The notes beneath the pieces are model-generated. The model was not told where the DNA came from. It ran no database searches and saw nothing but the letters and a program-made list of their open reading frames with translations. Position numbers and translations under genes: made by a program. From Paracoccaceae bacterium (lineage in GTDB: Bacteria > Pseudomonadota > Alphaproteobacteria > Rhodobacterales > Rhodobacteraceae), in the NCBI GenBank assembly GCA_022763485.1, contig JALEGX010000025.1:1-34197 (forward strand): DNA of 34,197 nucleotides, in the 5' to 3' direction. This document shows, piece by piece, positions 1 to 7,234 of this stretch; positions within the stretch are counted from its first letter, which is position 1; every line of letters begins with the position of its first letter.

Positions 1-363
1 CGCCAAGGCGCTGTGCGGGTTGCCATACCACTTTTCATAGGCCTCCGGGTCCCGCAGCCGGAAGTCCGCCGACAGGTCGACGATCTTCAGCGTTTCCGGC
101 AACGCCGAGATCACCTCTTGGCTGGTTTTATGCGGCAGGGCACAGAAACACAGGTCGATTTCCGAAAAATCGATTTCGTCGATCTTGCACAGGGTCGGAA
201 GCTGCATGTGGCGCAGATGCGGGAACACCTGATCCATGCTCTGCCCGGCCTTCCGGTCCGCAGACAAAGCAGCAATTTCCATGTTCGGGTGCTCGGCGAT
301 CAGCCGGACCAGCTCTGCCCCGGTATACCCGGAGGCGCCCAAGATAGCGATTTTGTGGGTCAT
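1..363 (-). CDS. argC: N-acetyl-gamma-glutamyl-phosphate reductase, N-terminal part (cut by window edge)
   Basis: This is the first 121 codons of ArgC, which reduces N-acetyl-glutamyl phosphate with NADPH in arginine biosynthesis in the cytoplasm. The protein starts [21 protein letters not shown], where the [10 protein letters not shown] segment is the classic N-terminal NADP-binding loop of ArgC. It continues with family-typical stretches such as [13 protein letters not shown] (residues about 59-71) and [10 protein letters not shown]. The reading frame runs off the left edge, so the catalytic Cys region is not in view. The start is the ATG at 363-361. The gene lies 91 bp downstream of murI on the same strand, so it may be cotranscribed or have its own promoter. 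The call is firm because the motif order matches the family closely. Confidence 0.93.
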   Translation of the reverse strand, partial: MTHKIAILGASGYTGAELVRLIAEHPNMEIAALSADRKAGQSMDQVFPHLRHMQLPTLCKIDEIDFSEIDLCFCALPHKTSQEVISALPETLKIVDLSADFRLRDPEAYEKWYGNPHSALA

Positions 364-454
364 GTCAGACCTCATCCTTCATATGTCACAAGTCTTGCCG
401 CGTGTGACCACGGCTTGGAATAGGGAAACAGAGAGGGGCGGACCTTGACCTAAG

Positions 455-1264
455 TCAGGCCGACCGGAATGTGATCTGTCGTCGGAGAAACTGGGTCGCG
501 CGGTCGCTGACCCGTGCGGGATCACCCGTGGTGACATATCCCCCATCGCCACTGCCCAGCATGTCCGGGTGGCGTTCAAGGTAATCGGCAAGGGAATCGG
601 CAACGAGCGTACCCTGGCTGAACACTTTCACATCCTGACCCAGCGCGTCCTGGAAAGTCTGCTCCATCAGCGGGTAATGCGTGCAGCCCAGAATCGCCGC
701 TTCGGGTTCCGGCATCTTGCGCTTCAGCGCGTCCACATGGCTGCGGACCAGTGCTTCGGCAAGGATCAGATCACCGTCTTCGATGGCATCCACGACACCA
801 CCACAGCTCTGCGCTTCGACATCGACGCCAATGGCCCGGAACGCCAGCTCCCGCTGGAAGGCCCGGCTGGAAACGGTGGCTGGTGTCGCAAAAAGCGCCA
901 CGTGCTGCACCCCCACTTCGCGCGGGGGCGAGTTGTCACCCCACTGCCGTTCGGTCAGCGCTTCGATCAGCGGCACAAAGACGCCCAGAACCCGTTTACC
1001 CTTGGGCAGACCGCCCTCCTGAATGCGCCGCAGCGCCGCAGCAGAGGCCGTGTTGCAAGCCAGAATCACCAGATCGCAGCCCAGGTCCCACATCTTGTGA
1101 ACGGCCGAAACGGTCAGGTCATACACGTCATCGGCATCACGCACGCCATAGGGCGCGTGCGCGTTGTCCCCGAAATACAGGAAATCCACGTCAGGCAGCC
1201 GCTTTTGTGCTGCGCTCAGGACGGTCAGACCGCCCAGGCCGGAATCGAAAATGCCTACAGCCAC
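455..1264 (-). CDS. murI: Glutamate racemase
   Basis: MurI interconverts L- and D-glutamate and supplies D-glutamate for peptidoglycan. The 269-residue length is normal. The N-terminal DSGLGGLTV motif (residues 7-15) and the two catalytic cysteines are visible: Cys70 in ACNTASA and Cys194 in LGCTHYPL. The chosen start is GTG at 1264, giving [12 protein letters not shown], because an AGAGGA ribosome binding sequence sits about 6 bases upstream and family proteins begin just before this motif. It starts 21 bp after the acyltransferase gene ends on the same strand, which suggests cotranscription. The combination with argC and an acyltransferase has no obvious shared pathway. Confidence 0.95.
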   Translation of the reverse strand: MAVGIFDSGLGGLTVLSAAQKRLPDVDFLYFGDNAHAPYGVRDADDVYDLTVSAVHKMWDLGCDLVILACNTASAAALRRIQEGGLPKGKRVLGVFVPLIEALTERQWGDNSPPREVGVQHVALFATPATVSSRAFQRELAFRAIGVDVEAQSCGGVVDAIEDGDLILAEALVRSHVDALKRKMPEPEAAILGCTHYPLMEQTFQDALGQDVKVFSQGTLVADSLADYLERHPDMLGSGDGGYVTTGDPARVSDRATQFLRRQITFRSA

Positions 1265-1285
1265 TTGTTCCTCTCAGGCACCTGT

Positions 1286-2164
1286 TCAGGCGCGATGCTT
1301 CTCCTCGAACTCAAACCCGTAATCCAGTGATTTGAGTGGTTTCGGAGATAGCTCATACGTGGCTTTGCGCAGAAAATCCATCATTGCCTTGGAGTCTTTG
1401 GCCATCGGGTCCAAGATGTCACGCCCGATGGGCTCACCGATCACTACCTTGACCGGCGTATCGACCCGGGTCCGGAACTCCTTGATCAGCAACCCCATGC
1501 GCAATGTGTTGTGCAGATGGCTGGCAATCTGGAACAGACGGCTGGTGTGGCCTTCGAAGAAAACCGGCACGACAACGGCATCGGACTTGCCGATCATCCG
1601 CGCCGTGAACCCCCGCCAGCCGGGATCCATGGGGTGCGCGAAAGGTTTGACCGCAGTTGAAACGGTCCCACCCGGAAAGATCCCGATGGCGCCGCCCTGC
1701 CCCAGATACTCCAGGGCCGTCTTGCGCGTCTGCAGATTGAGGCGCACCGCTTCCTTGGATTCGTCAAAGGAAATCGGCAGGATCACCCGGTTCAGGTCTT
1801 CGGCCTTGCGAAACACCCGGTGCGCCAGGATGCGGAAATCCCCCCGGGTTTCGGCCAGGATGTGCCCCATCATCAGGCCGTCCAGGATCCCATAGGGGTG
1901 GTTGGCGATCAGGATCAGAGGCTTGTCCTTGGGGATATTGCTCAGCGACCCGCCGGTGACCTCCAGCGACAGGCCATAGCGGTCTGCCATCACCGACCAG
2001 AAGCTCCGCCCGTTTGCTACGTCCCGCTCATACCCGTCCGCGCGTTTGATCAGGCGCAGGCGTCCGGTGCTGTTTTCCATCAGCCGGATCATGGCCCGCC
2101 CAGGCTTGGTCTGGGCGGAATGAGCATAAGAGATATCGCGTGCGATATGTCGGCGGGAAGGCAT
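1286..2164 (-). CDS. Lysophospholipid-type acyltransferase (PlsC/LPLAT superfamily)
   Basis: A 292-residue protein of the glycerol-phosphate/lysolipid acyltransferase superfamily, which transfers an acyl chain to a hydroxyl on a lipid precursor at the inner membrane. The NHxxxxD catalytic motif is seen in ANHPYGILDG, and the substrate-binding block reads FPGGTVS, where many family members have FPEGxxS. The frame opens further upstream to 2218, but I prefer the ATG at 2164 (MPSRRHIARD) because GGAG lies 9 bases ahead of it, while the 2218 start has no clear ribosome site. Roseobacters use related enzymes for ornithine lipids and a sulfur-containing aminolipid (OlsA/SalA types). Whether this gene is one of those cannot be decided here; a role in hemolysin-like LPLAT chemistry is equally open. 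Confidence 0.8.
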   Translation of the reverse strand: MPSRRHIARDISYAHSAQTKPGRAMIRLMENSTGRLRLIKRADGYERDVANGRSFWSVMADRYGLSLEVTGGSLSNIPKDKPLILIANHPYGILDGLMMGHILAETRGDFRILAHRVFRKAEDLNRVILPISFDESKEAVRLNLQTRKTALEYLGQGGAIGIFPGGTVSTAVKPFAHPMDPGWRGFTARMIGKSDAVVVPVFFEGHTSRLFQIASHLHNTLRMGLLIKEFRTRVDTPVKVVIGEPIGRDILDPMAKDSKAMMDFLRKATYELSPKPLKSLDYGFEFEEKHRA

Positions 2165-2249
2165 GTTCCAGGTCTCCGTGAATTGCCGTTTACTTAGGGG
2201 CAAATCACGATTCTGCATAGAAGTGGTGACATATCTGTGACGATTTGGA

Positions 2250-2276
2250 CGAGCGGCGGCGTTATTCCGCCGCTCG
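2250..2276 (-). other. Strong hairpin overlapping the stop codon of the ior gene
   Basis: A perfect 10-bp inverted repeat (CGAGCGGCGG at 2250-2259, CCGCCGCTCG at 2267-2276) with a 7-base loop covers the TAA stop of the oxidoreductase gene (2264-2262). No T-tract follows on the minus strand, so it is not a classical terminator. It could stabilise the 3' end of the long mRNA or partly separate expression of the downstream acyltransferase gene. Confidence 0.5.
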
Positions 2277-5200
2277 TTTCATCTCGTTGCCACCAGACCG
2301 GATCACGGCCAGCAGTTCCTCGCGACGTTTCGCAGCCTTGGCCTCATTGGCCTGTTTGACCGGTCCGAAGCCGCGAATGTCCATCGGCAGAGCGGCCAGC
2401 GCCAGCACCGCGTCGCGCGTTGCGTCCGTCACCGAGGCCAGAACCGTCTTCATGTCGGCCTCATACTGGCGGATCAGCGCGCGCTCCATCTTGCGCTCGG
2501 CTGTATAGCCGAAGATGTCGAACGGGGTGCCACGCAGCCCTTTGAACTTGACCAGAAGCCGCAGCAGCGTTTCGACCCGTGCGCCGAACTTGCGTTTCTT
2601 GGGACGGCCATTGGCATCCTCACCCCCCAGGATCGGCGGGGCCAGGTGATAGGACAGCTGGAAATCGCCGTCGAACTGTTCCTTGGCCTTGTCACGGGTG
2701 CCCAGCAGCAGGCGCGCGACTTCGTATTCATCCTTGTAGGCCAGCAGCTTGTAGTAGCTTTTTGCCACCGCTTCCTTGAGCGCCGGGTCTTCGACCCCGT
2801 CCACCAGTTTCATATAGCGCTTGGCCAAGCGCTTGCCCTGGTACGCCACCAGACGTTCGCGACGATAGGCGATCTTTTCATCCAGCTTCTTTGGCTTTTC
2901 GACAACGGAACCGTGGGTCATCGTCTGCACTTCGGCCGGGTAGAGAACCGCCCAGCGTCCGATGTCAAAGGCGCGCAGGTTGCGCTCCACCGCCGTACCG
3001 TTCAGCTCAATCGCCGTACGGATCGCCTCCAGTGAGACCGGCAGCAATCCCCGCTGCCAGGCCCCGCCAAAGACCATCATGTTGGAGAAGATGGAATCGC
3101 CCATTGTAACCCGCGCCAGTTCGCTGGCATCAAACAGGTCCGCCCGCTCGCCCAACCGGGCCTGCAACGCCAGTTCAAGCCGGTCGCTGGGGATCGAGAA
3201 TTCGGTGTTGCGAGTGAAGTCACCGGTAATGATTTCATGGCTGTTCACCACAGCCCCGGTTCGTGCCGCCGCGGTCAAGCCAAGGGTCTTGGCCCCGGCG
3301 CTGACCACCAGATCGCCCCCGATCAGCGCGTGCGCCTCACCGGTAGCCACGCGAATGGCGCTAATGTCTTCGGGCACGTTCGCGATGCGGCAATGGATGT
3401 GCACCGCCCCGCCCTTTTGTGCCAGGCCCGCCATTTCCATCATGCCAGCGCCCTTGCCGTCCAGCTGTGCGGCCTGGGCCAGAATGGCACCGATGGTCAC
3501 CACGCCGGTGCCACCCACACCGGTGATTACCACGTTGTGGGTGCCATCGATGGCCGGCAGCTCCGGATCCGGCAGATCCGGCAGGTCCAGCTCAGCCGTG
3601 GCTTCCTTTCGGATTTTCGCACCCTCAACCGTCACGAAGGACGGGCAGAAGCCGTTCACACAGGAGAAATCCTTGTTACAGCTGGACTGGTCGATGGCGC
3701 GTTTGCGGCCCAGTTCAGTCTCTTCCGGGACGATGGAGACACAGTTCGACTGCACCCCGCAGTCCCCGCAGCCTTCGCAGACATCGGTGTTGATGAACAC
3801 CCGCTGATCGGGATCGGGGAAGGTTCCGCGCTTGCGCCGGCGGCGTTTTTCGGCGGCACAGGTCTGGATGAAGATGATCGCGGACACGCCTTCGACCGTT
3901 TCGAATTCCTTTTCGACCTTCAGCAGCTCCGCACGTTCATGCATCCGCATACCTGGCGGGAAGCGGGCCGGATCCACGTCTTCCTTTTCGTCATAGACAA
4001 CGGCGATCGTCTTGACCCCCATCGCCTTCAGCTCATGCGCGATGCGATCTGCGGTCAGGTCGCCTTCGTTCTCCTGCCCACCGGTCATTGCGACCGCGTC
4101 ATTGAACAGGATCTTGTAGGTGATGTTGGTGTTGGTCGCCAAAGCGGCGCGGATCGCCTGAACGCCCGAGTGGTTGTAGGTGCCGTCGCCCAGGTTCTGG
4201 AACACATGCTTGCGGGTGGAAAACGGCGCTTCGCCCACCCAGTTGGCCCCCTCACCACCCATATGGGTAAAGCCCAGCGTGTCGCGGTCCATCCACTGCA
4301 CCATAAAGTGACAGCCGATCCCGGCATAGGCGCGCGCGCCCTCGGGCAGCTTGGTGCCGGTGTTATGCGGACAGCCGGAACAGAAATACGGCAGACGGGT
4401 GGCGATCTCTTCGGCGTTGTCGGCGCGGCGCGCCTCATCCAGCTGCGCCAGACCGGCCTTGATCGCCTCGGTATCGCGGCCTTCTTCGATCAGGATACCG
4501 CCCAGCTTCTCGGCGATCATGATCGGATCCAGCGCATAGCGGGTCGGGAACAGCTCTTCGCGATGCAGCGAACCGGCCCCGCCCTTGTACCAGCCATAGA
4601 CCCGGCGGCCGCGGCGGTCGTCAAAGATGGCCTCCTTGATCTGGATCTCGATCAGCTTGCGTTTCTCTTCGACCACGACGATCAGATCCAGACCCTCGGC
4701 CCAGTCGTTGAAGCCGACCATGTCCATCGGCCAGGTCTGGCCCACCTTGTAGGTGGTGATCCCCAGCCGCTCGGCCATGGTTTCATCAATGTTCAGCAGT
4801 TTCAGCGCGTGAACCAGATCCAGCCAGTTCTTGCCCGCCGCCACCAGGCCGATCTTGGCCCCCGGTTTGCCCCAAACGCGCTTGTCCATCTTGTTGGCAT
4901 GGCTGAAGGCCTCGGCCGCGAAGCGCTTGTAGTCGATGATCCGGTTTTCCTGGCGGAACCGGTCGTCATCCAGACGGATGTTCAGCCCGTCCGCAGGTTT
5001 TTCGAACTCCGGCTCCTGCAACTGCATCCGGTCCGGCCGGCCGTCCACCACCGATGTCACCTCAATGGTGTCCTTCATGGTCTTCAGGCCGACCCACAGG
5101 CCAGAGAAGCGGCTTAGCGCGTAGCCGTAGATGCCGTAATCCAGAATCTCCTGAACGCCCGCGGGGCTGACGATCGGCAGGTAGCAATCCAGCAGCGACC

Positions 5201-5681
5201 ATTCGGACTGGTGCAGCACAGTCGAGCTTTCGCCGGTGTGGTCATCCCCCATCGCCAGCAGCACGCCGCCGTGGGTCGATGTGCCCGCCATGTTCGCGTG
5301 GCGGATGGCATCGCCCGACCGGTCCACGCCGGGCCCCTTGCCATACCAAAGCCCGAAAACTCCGTCATATTTTCCCTCACCGCGCAGCTCGGCCTGTTGA
5401 CTTCCCCATAGCGCAGTGGCAGCGAGGTCCTCGTTCAAACCAAACTGAAAGGTCACATCATTCTCAGCCAGTTGCCGTGACGCACGGTTCATCTGCTGAT
5501 CCACAGCCCCCAGAGGCGATCCCCTGTAGCCAGTGACCAGACCTGCGGTGTTCAGACCCGCCATTCTGTCCCGCTGTTTCTGCATCAACATCAGGCGCAC
5601 CAGCGCTTGTGTGCCGTTCAACAGGACAGGTGATTTGTCCAAATCGAACTTGTCGTTGAGCGAGATCTTCTGGGTCGTCAT
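2262..5681 (-). CDS. Fused indolepyruvate:ferredoxin oxidoreductase (IorAB type)
   Basis: A 1139-residue single-chain 2-oxoacid:ferredoxin oxidoreductase of the type found in aerobic proteobacteria. It oxidatively decarboxylates arylpyruvates, and possibly branched 2-oxoacids, to acyl-CoA using thiamine diphosphate and iron-sulfur clusters. An N-terminal pyrimidine-binding type domain (GYRGSPLG at 51-58) is followed by a TPP-domain motif CSGCPHNTGT near 434. A cysteine-rich ferredoxin-like segment follows (VCEGCGDCG near 634, further cysteines to about 680). The gamma-type domain begins near 715 with ITGVGGTGVV, which makes this a full alpha-beta-gamma fusion. The start is ATG at 5681 with GGGAGG upstream. 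It is divergent from a LysR gene that probably regulates it. The exact substrate is inferred from family naming only. Confidence 0.9.
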   Translation of the reverse strand: MTTQKISLNDKFDLDKSPVLLNGTQALVRLMLMQKQRDRMAGLNTAGLVTGYRGSPLGAVDQQMNRASRQLAENDVTFQFGLNEDLAATALWGSQQAELRGEGKYDGVFGLWYGKGPGVDRSGDAIRHANMAGTSTHGGVLLAMGDDHTGESSTVLHQSEWSLLDCYLPIVSPAGVQEILDYGIYGYALSRFSGLWVGLKTMKDTIEVTSVVDGRPDRMQLQEPEFEKPADGLNIRLDDDRFRQENRIIDYKRFAAEAFSHANKMDKRVWGKPGAKIGLVAAGKNWLDLVHALKLLNIDETMAERLGITTYKVGQTWPMDMVGFNDWAEGLDLIVVVEEKRKLIEIQIKEAIFDDRRGRRVYGWYKGGAGSLHREELFPTRYALDPIMIAEKLGGILIEEGRDTEAIKAGLAQLDEARRADNAEEIATRLPYFCSGCPHNTGTKLPEGARAYAGIGCHFMVQWMDRDTLGFTHMGGEGANWVGEAPFSTRKHVFQNLGDGTYNHSGVQAIRAALATNTNITYKILFNDAVAMTGGQENEGDLTADRIAHELKAMGVKTIAVVYDEKEDVDPARFPPGMRMHERAELLKVEKEFETVEGVSAIIFIQTCAAEKRRRRKRGTFPDPDQRVFINTDVCEGCGDCGVQSNCVSIVPEETELGRKRAIDQSSCNKDFSCVNGFCPSFVTVEGAKIRKEATAELDLPDLPDPELPAIDGTHNVVITGVGGTGVVTIGAILAQAAQLDGKGAGMMEMAGLAQKGGAVHIHCRIANVPEDISAIRVATGEAHALIGGDLVVSAGAKTLGLTAAARTGAVVNSHEIITGDFTRNTEFSIPSDRLELALQARLGERADLFDASELARVTMGDSIFSNMMVFGGAWQRGLLPVSLEAIRTAIELNGTAVERNLRAFDIGRWAVLYPAEVQTMTHGSVVEKPKKLDEKIAYRRERLVAYQGKRLAKRYMKLVDGVEDPALKEAVAKSYYKLLAYKDEYEVARLLLGTRDKAKEQFDGDFQLSYHLAPPILGGEDANGRPKKRKFGARVETLLRLLVKFKGLRGTPFDIFGYTAERKMERALIRQYEADMKTVLASVTDATRDAVLALAALPMDIRGFGPVKQANEAKAAKRREELLAVIRSGGNEMKRAAE

Positions 5682-5730
5682 ACGGAGCCTCCCAACTCTG
5701 CCTGGATACGATCAGCTTAGCATGAATATT

Positions 5731-5749
5731 AGGTCACAAATGCTGACCT
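5731..5749. promoter_or_regulatory. 19-bp palindrome AGGTCA-N7-TGACCT in the ior promoter
   Basis: A perfect inverted repeat AGGTCA (5731-5736) and TGACCT (5744-5749) lies 50 bp upstream of the ior start. On the minus strand a TAATAT sequence that could be the -10 element follows directly, so a protein bound here would sit on the promoter. The sequence differs from the LysR-type site nearby, so it may bind a second regulator. The regulator is unknown. Confidence 0.5.
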
Positions 5750-5790
5750 GCATAGACGGAAATTCATATTCCCGTTACGGCAGGGTCTTT

Positions 5791-5815
5791 GAAATGTGTA
5801 CTTGCGATACATTTC
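5791..5815. promoter_or_regulatory. LysR-type operator GAAATGT-N11-ACATTTC
   Basis: A perfect 7-bp inverted repeat (5791-5797 and 5809-5815) separated by 11 bases fits the T-N11-A rule for LysR-family binding sites. It sits 36 bp upstream of the LysR start and 110 bp upstream of the divergent ior start. That is the usual arrangement for a LysR protein that represses itself and activates the divergent gene. Confidence 0.65.
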
Positions 5816-5851
5816 ATATAGGGTAGCGCGCAGGGATCGAAAGTAACGGAT

Positions 5852-6757
5852 ATGGACTGGGACAAGCTAAGAATCTTTCACGCAGTGGCGGACGCAGGCA
5901 GCCTTACGCATGCAGGCGACAAGCTGAATCTGTCGCAATCGGCGGTCAGCCGTCAAATTCGCGCCCTCGAAGAGAGCCTGAATGCGACGCTTTTCCACCG
6001 ACATGCGCGCGGACTGATTCTCACTGAACAGGGGGAACTGCTGTTCGACGCGACCTCGGCCATGTCCAAGCGTCTTGATGCCGCGTCTGCCCGCATCCGC
6101 GACAGCGAAGAAGAGGTGTTCGGCCAACTGCGCGTCACCACCACCTTTGGCTTCGGCACGCTGTGGCTGGCGCCGCGCCTGCCCCACCTCTATGAGAAGT
6201 ATCCCGACCTCAAGGTCGACCTGATGCTTGAGGAACGCGTTCTGGACCTGCCGATGCGGGAAGCGGATGTTGCCATCCGCATGAAAGAGCCCAGCCAGGC
6301 CGACCTGATCCGCAAACGGCTGATGACCGTCCGGATGCAGCTCTATGCCTCGCGTCAGTACATCGATGCCCACGGGGAACCCATGGGCATTGAGGATATG
6401 ACCAATCATCGCCTGATCTGTCAGAACCCGACAGCGGCACAGGTTGGCGCCTCTGCGGTGCTGGTGCAGCACCTGATGACCCACAATCCGCAGTCCCTGC
6501 TGACGGTGAACAACTATTTCGGGGTGCTGCAGGGGGTTCTGCACAATCTCGGGATCGGCGTTCTGCCGGATTACGTCACCGAAGACTTCCCCGATCTGGT
6601 GCGGGTGATGCCCGACATCGAGTCCGCCGATGTCCCGGTCTATCTCGCCTATCCCGAAGAATTGCGCCATTCGCGCAGAATTTCAGCCTTCCGTGACTTC
6701 GTGCAGGACGAAATCATCGCCCACAGACGCCACCTCAAGGAAATGGGCAAGATCTGA
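5852..6757 (+). CDS. LysR-family transcriptional regulator, divergent from ior
   Basis: A 301-residue LysR regulator. Residues 1-60 form the winged helix-turn-helix, with the signature AGDKLNLSQSAVSRQIRALE at about 21-40. The rest is the periplasmic-binding-like effector domain. The start ATG opens with MDWDKLRIFHAV, a normal LysR N-terminus. Its position back-to-back with the ior oxidoreductase gene, and a T-N11-A palindrome between them, suggest it controls that gene in response to an aromatic or branched-chain intermediate. A conserved roseobacter regulator with a broader role is the alternative. The gene is followed by a hairpin at 6770-6800 and then a long non-coding stretch. Confidence 0.9.
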   Translation: MDWDKLRIFHAVADAGSLTHAGDKLNLSQSAVSRQIRALEESLNATLFHRHARGLILTEQGELLFDATSAMSKRLDAASARIRDSEEEVFGQLRVTTTFGFGTLWLAPRLPHLYEKYPDLKVDLMLEERVLDLPMREADVAIRMKEPSQADLIRKRLMTVRMQLYASRQYIDAHGEPMGIEDMTNHRLICQNPTAAQVGASAVLVQHLMTHNPQSLLTVNNYFGVLQGVLHNLGIGVLPDYVTEDFPDLVRVMPDIESADVPVYLAYPEELRHSRRISAFRDFVQDEIIAHRRHLKEMGKI

Positions 6758-6929
6758 GCCAAACCGCGATTGGCGCGCCTGCTTCTTCAGCGCGCGCCAA
6801 ATCAGGGGGGCCGTGATCGGCCTGAGTGACCCTCCAGACACAGCCAAACTGCCACCGCCGTTCCTGACACGCCTCAAAAAATGGCATAATTCCAATGGCT
6901 TTGCCGATATTCGCATAGTTTTCAGGCAA

Positions 6930-6950
6930 GCTATGCAATCTGCGCATAGC
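6930..6950. promoter_or_regulatory. 21-bp palindrome GCTATGC-N7-GCATAGC, LysR-type operator
   Basis: A perfect inverted repeat (6930-6936 and 6944-6950) that also reads CTAT-N11-ATAG, fitting the LysR T-N11-A pattern. A third half-site GCATAG lies upstream at 6913-6918. A perfect palindrome GCTGCATATGCAGC (6957-6970) lies just downstream and contains a TATGCA that could be a -10 element. The arrangement, with an operator over a poor -35 region, is typical of LysR-activated promoters. Its sequence differs from the operator in front of the upstream LysR gene, so another LysR protein may bind here. Confidence 0.55.
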
Positions 6951-6974
6951 GGATTTGCTGCATATGCAGCATTG

Positions 6975-7096
6975 TTTTCCTGGAATGAACAGGAAGCGCC
7001 CCCTAAATCTACACTCGAAGGCGGCGATGCACATTGCGATGCCCCTTCAACCTCCCTGTTGGACTTCGGCCGAGCTTAGTGCTCGGCCTTTTTTTT
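6975..7096 (+). ncRNA. Predicted trans-acting small RNA with anti-Shine-Dalgarno loop
   Basis: A stand-alone transcript of about 120 nt is predicted. A first hairpin can form from TTCCTG (6977-6982) and CAGGAA (6990-6995). A second (7046-7063, stem UUCAAC/GUUGGA) presents CUCCCU in its loop, complementary to ribosome binding sites. Then comes a perfect intrinsic terminator, GGCCGAGC (7068-7075), loop TTAGT, GCTCGGCC (7081-7088) and eight Ts. Loops carrying CCUCC-like sequence are a known feature of alphaproteobacterial small RNAs that block translation. The 5' end is estimated from a TATGCA at 6963-6968 and is uncertain. A leader peptide or an attenuated purL leader is the main alternative. 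Confidence 0.5.
7068..7096 (+). terminator. Intrinsic terminator of the predicted small RNA
   Basis: Perfect 8-bp stem (GGCCGAGC/GCTCGGCC) with a 5-base loop, directly followed by eight Ts (7089-7096). It lies about 140 bp before purL with no gene immediately upstream, so it must end either a small RNA or a long 3' extension of the LysR transcript. Confidence 0.9.
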
Positions 7097-7234
7097 GCCT
7101 GCACAAGAAATCGGCATCTGTACAACAGGCATGGCTTACTGCGCCATTTGGCCCTCTTCACTCTTTATGCTTCCCCCGGACGCGCCCTTGCCCTAAAAGG
7201 CGCGCAATTCATGCCACCCGGGGAACTGAGAGAT

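Larger units (their letters stand above)
6758..7234. other. 477-bp non-coding region between the LysR gene and purL
   Basis: No convincing protein gene is present. It holds a GC-rich hairpin after the LysR stop (TTGGCGCGC at 6770-6778 with GCGCGCCAA at 6792-6800, no T-tract). Next is a dense block of short palindromes at 6913-6970, then a predicted small RNA ending in a strong terminator at 7096. The remaining 140 bp must hold the purL promoter and leader, but I see no clear -35/-10 pair or known riboswitch there. Confidence 0.6.

Noticed and set aside
3237..5117. Long 626-residue plus-strand frame opposite the ior gene
   Set aside because: It is the shadow of a GC-rich gene in the antisense frame. 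The protein is His/Gln/Asp-rich with no domain, and the minus strand encodes a clear enzyme.
7098..7234. Purine riboswitch in the purL leader
   Set aside because: No match to the conserved core of purine, PRPP or ppGpp riboswitches could be seen, and no anti-terminator pairing was found.
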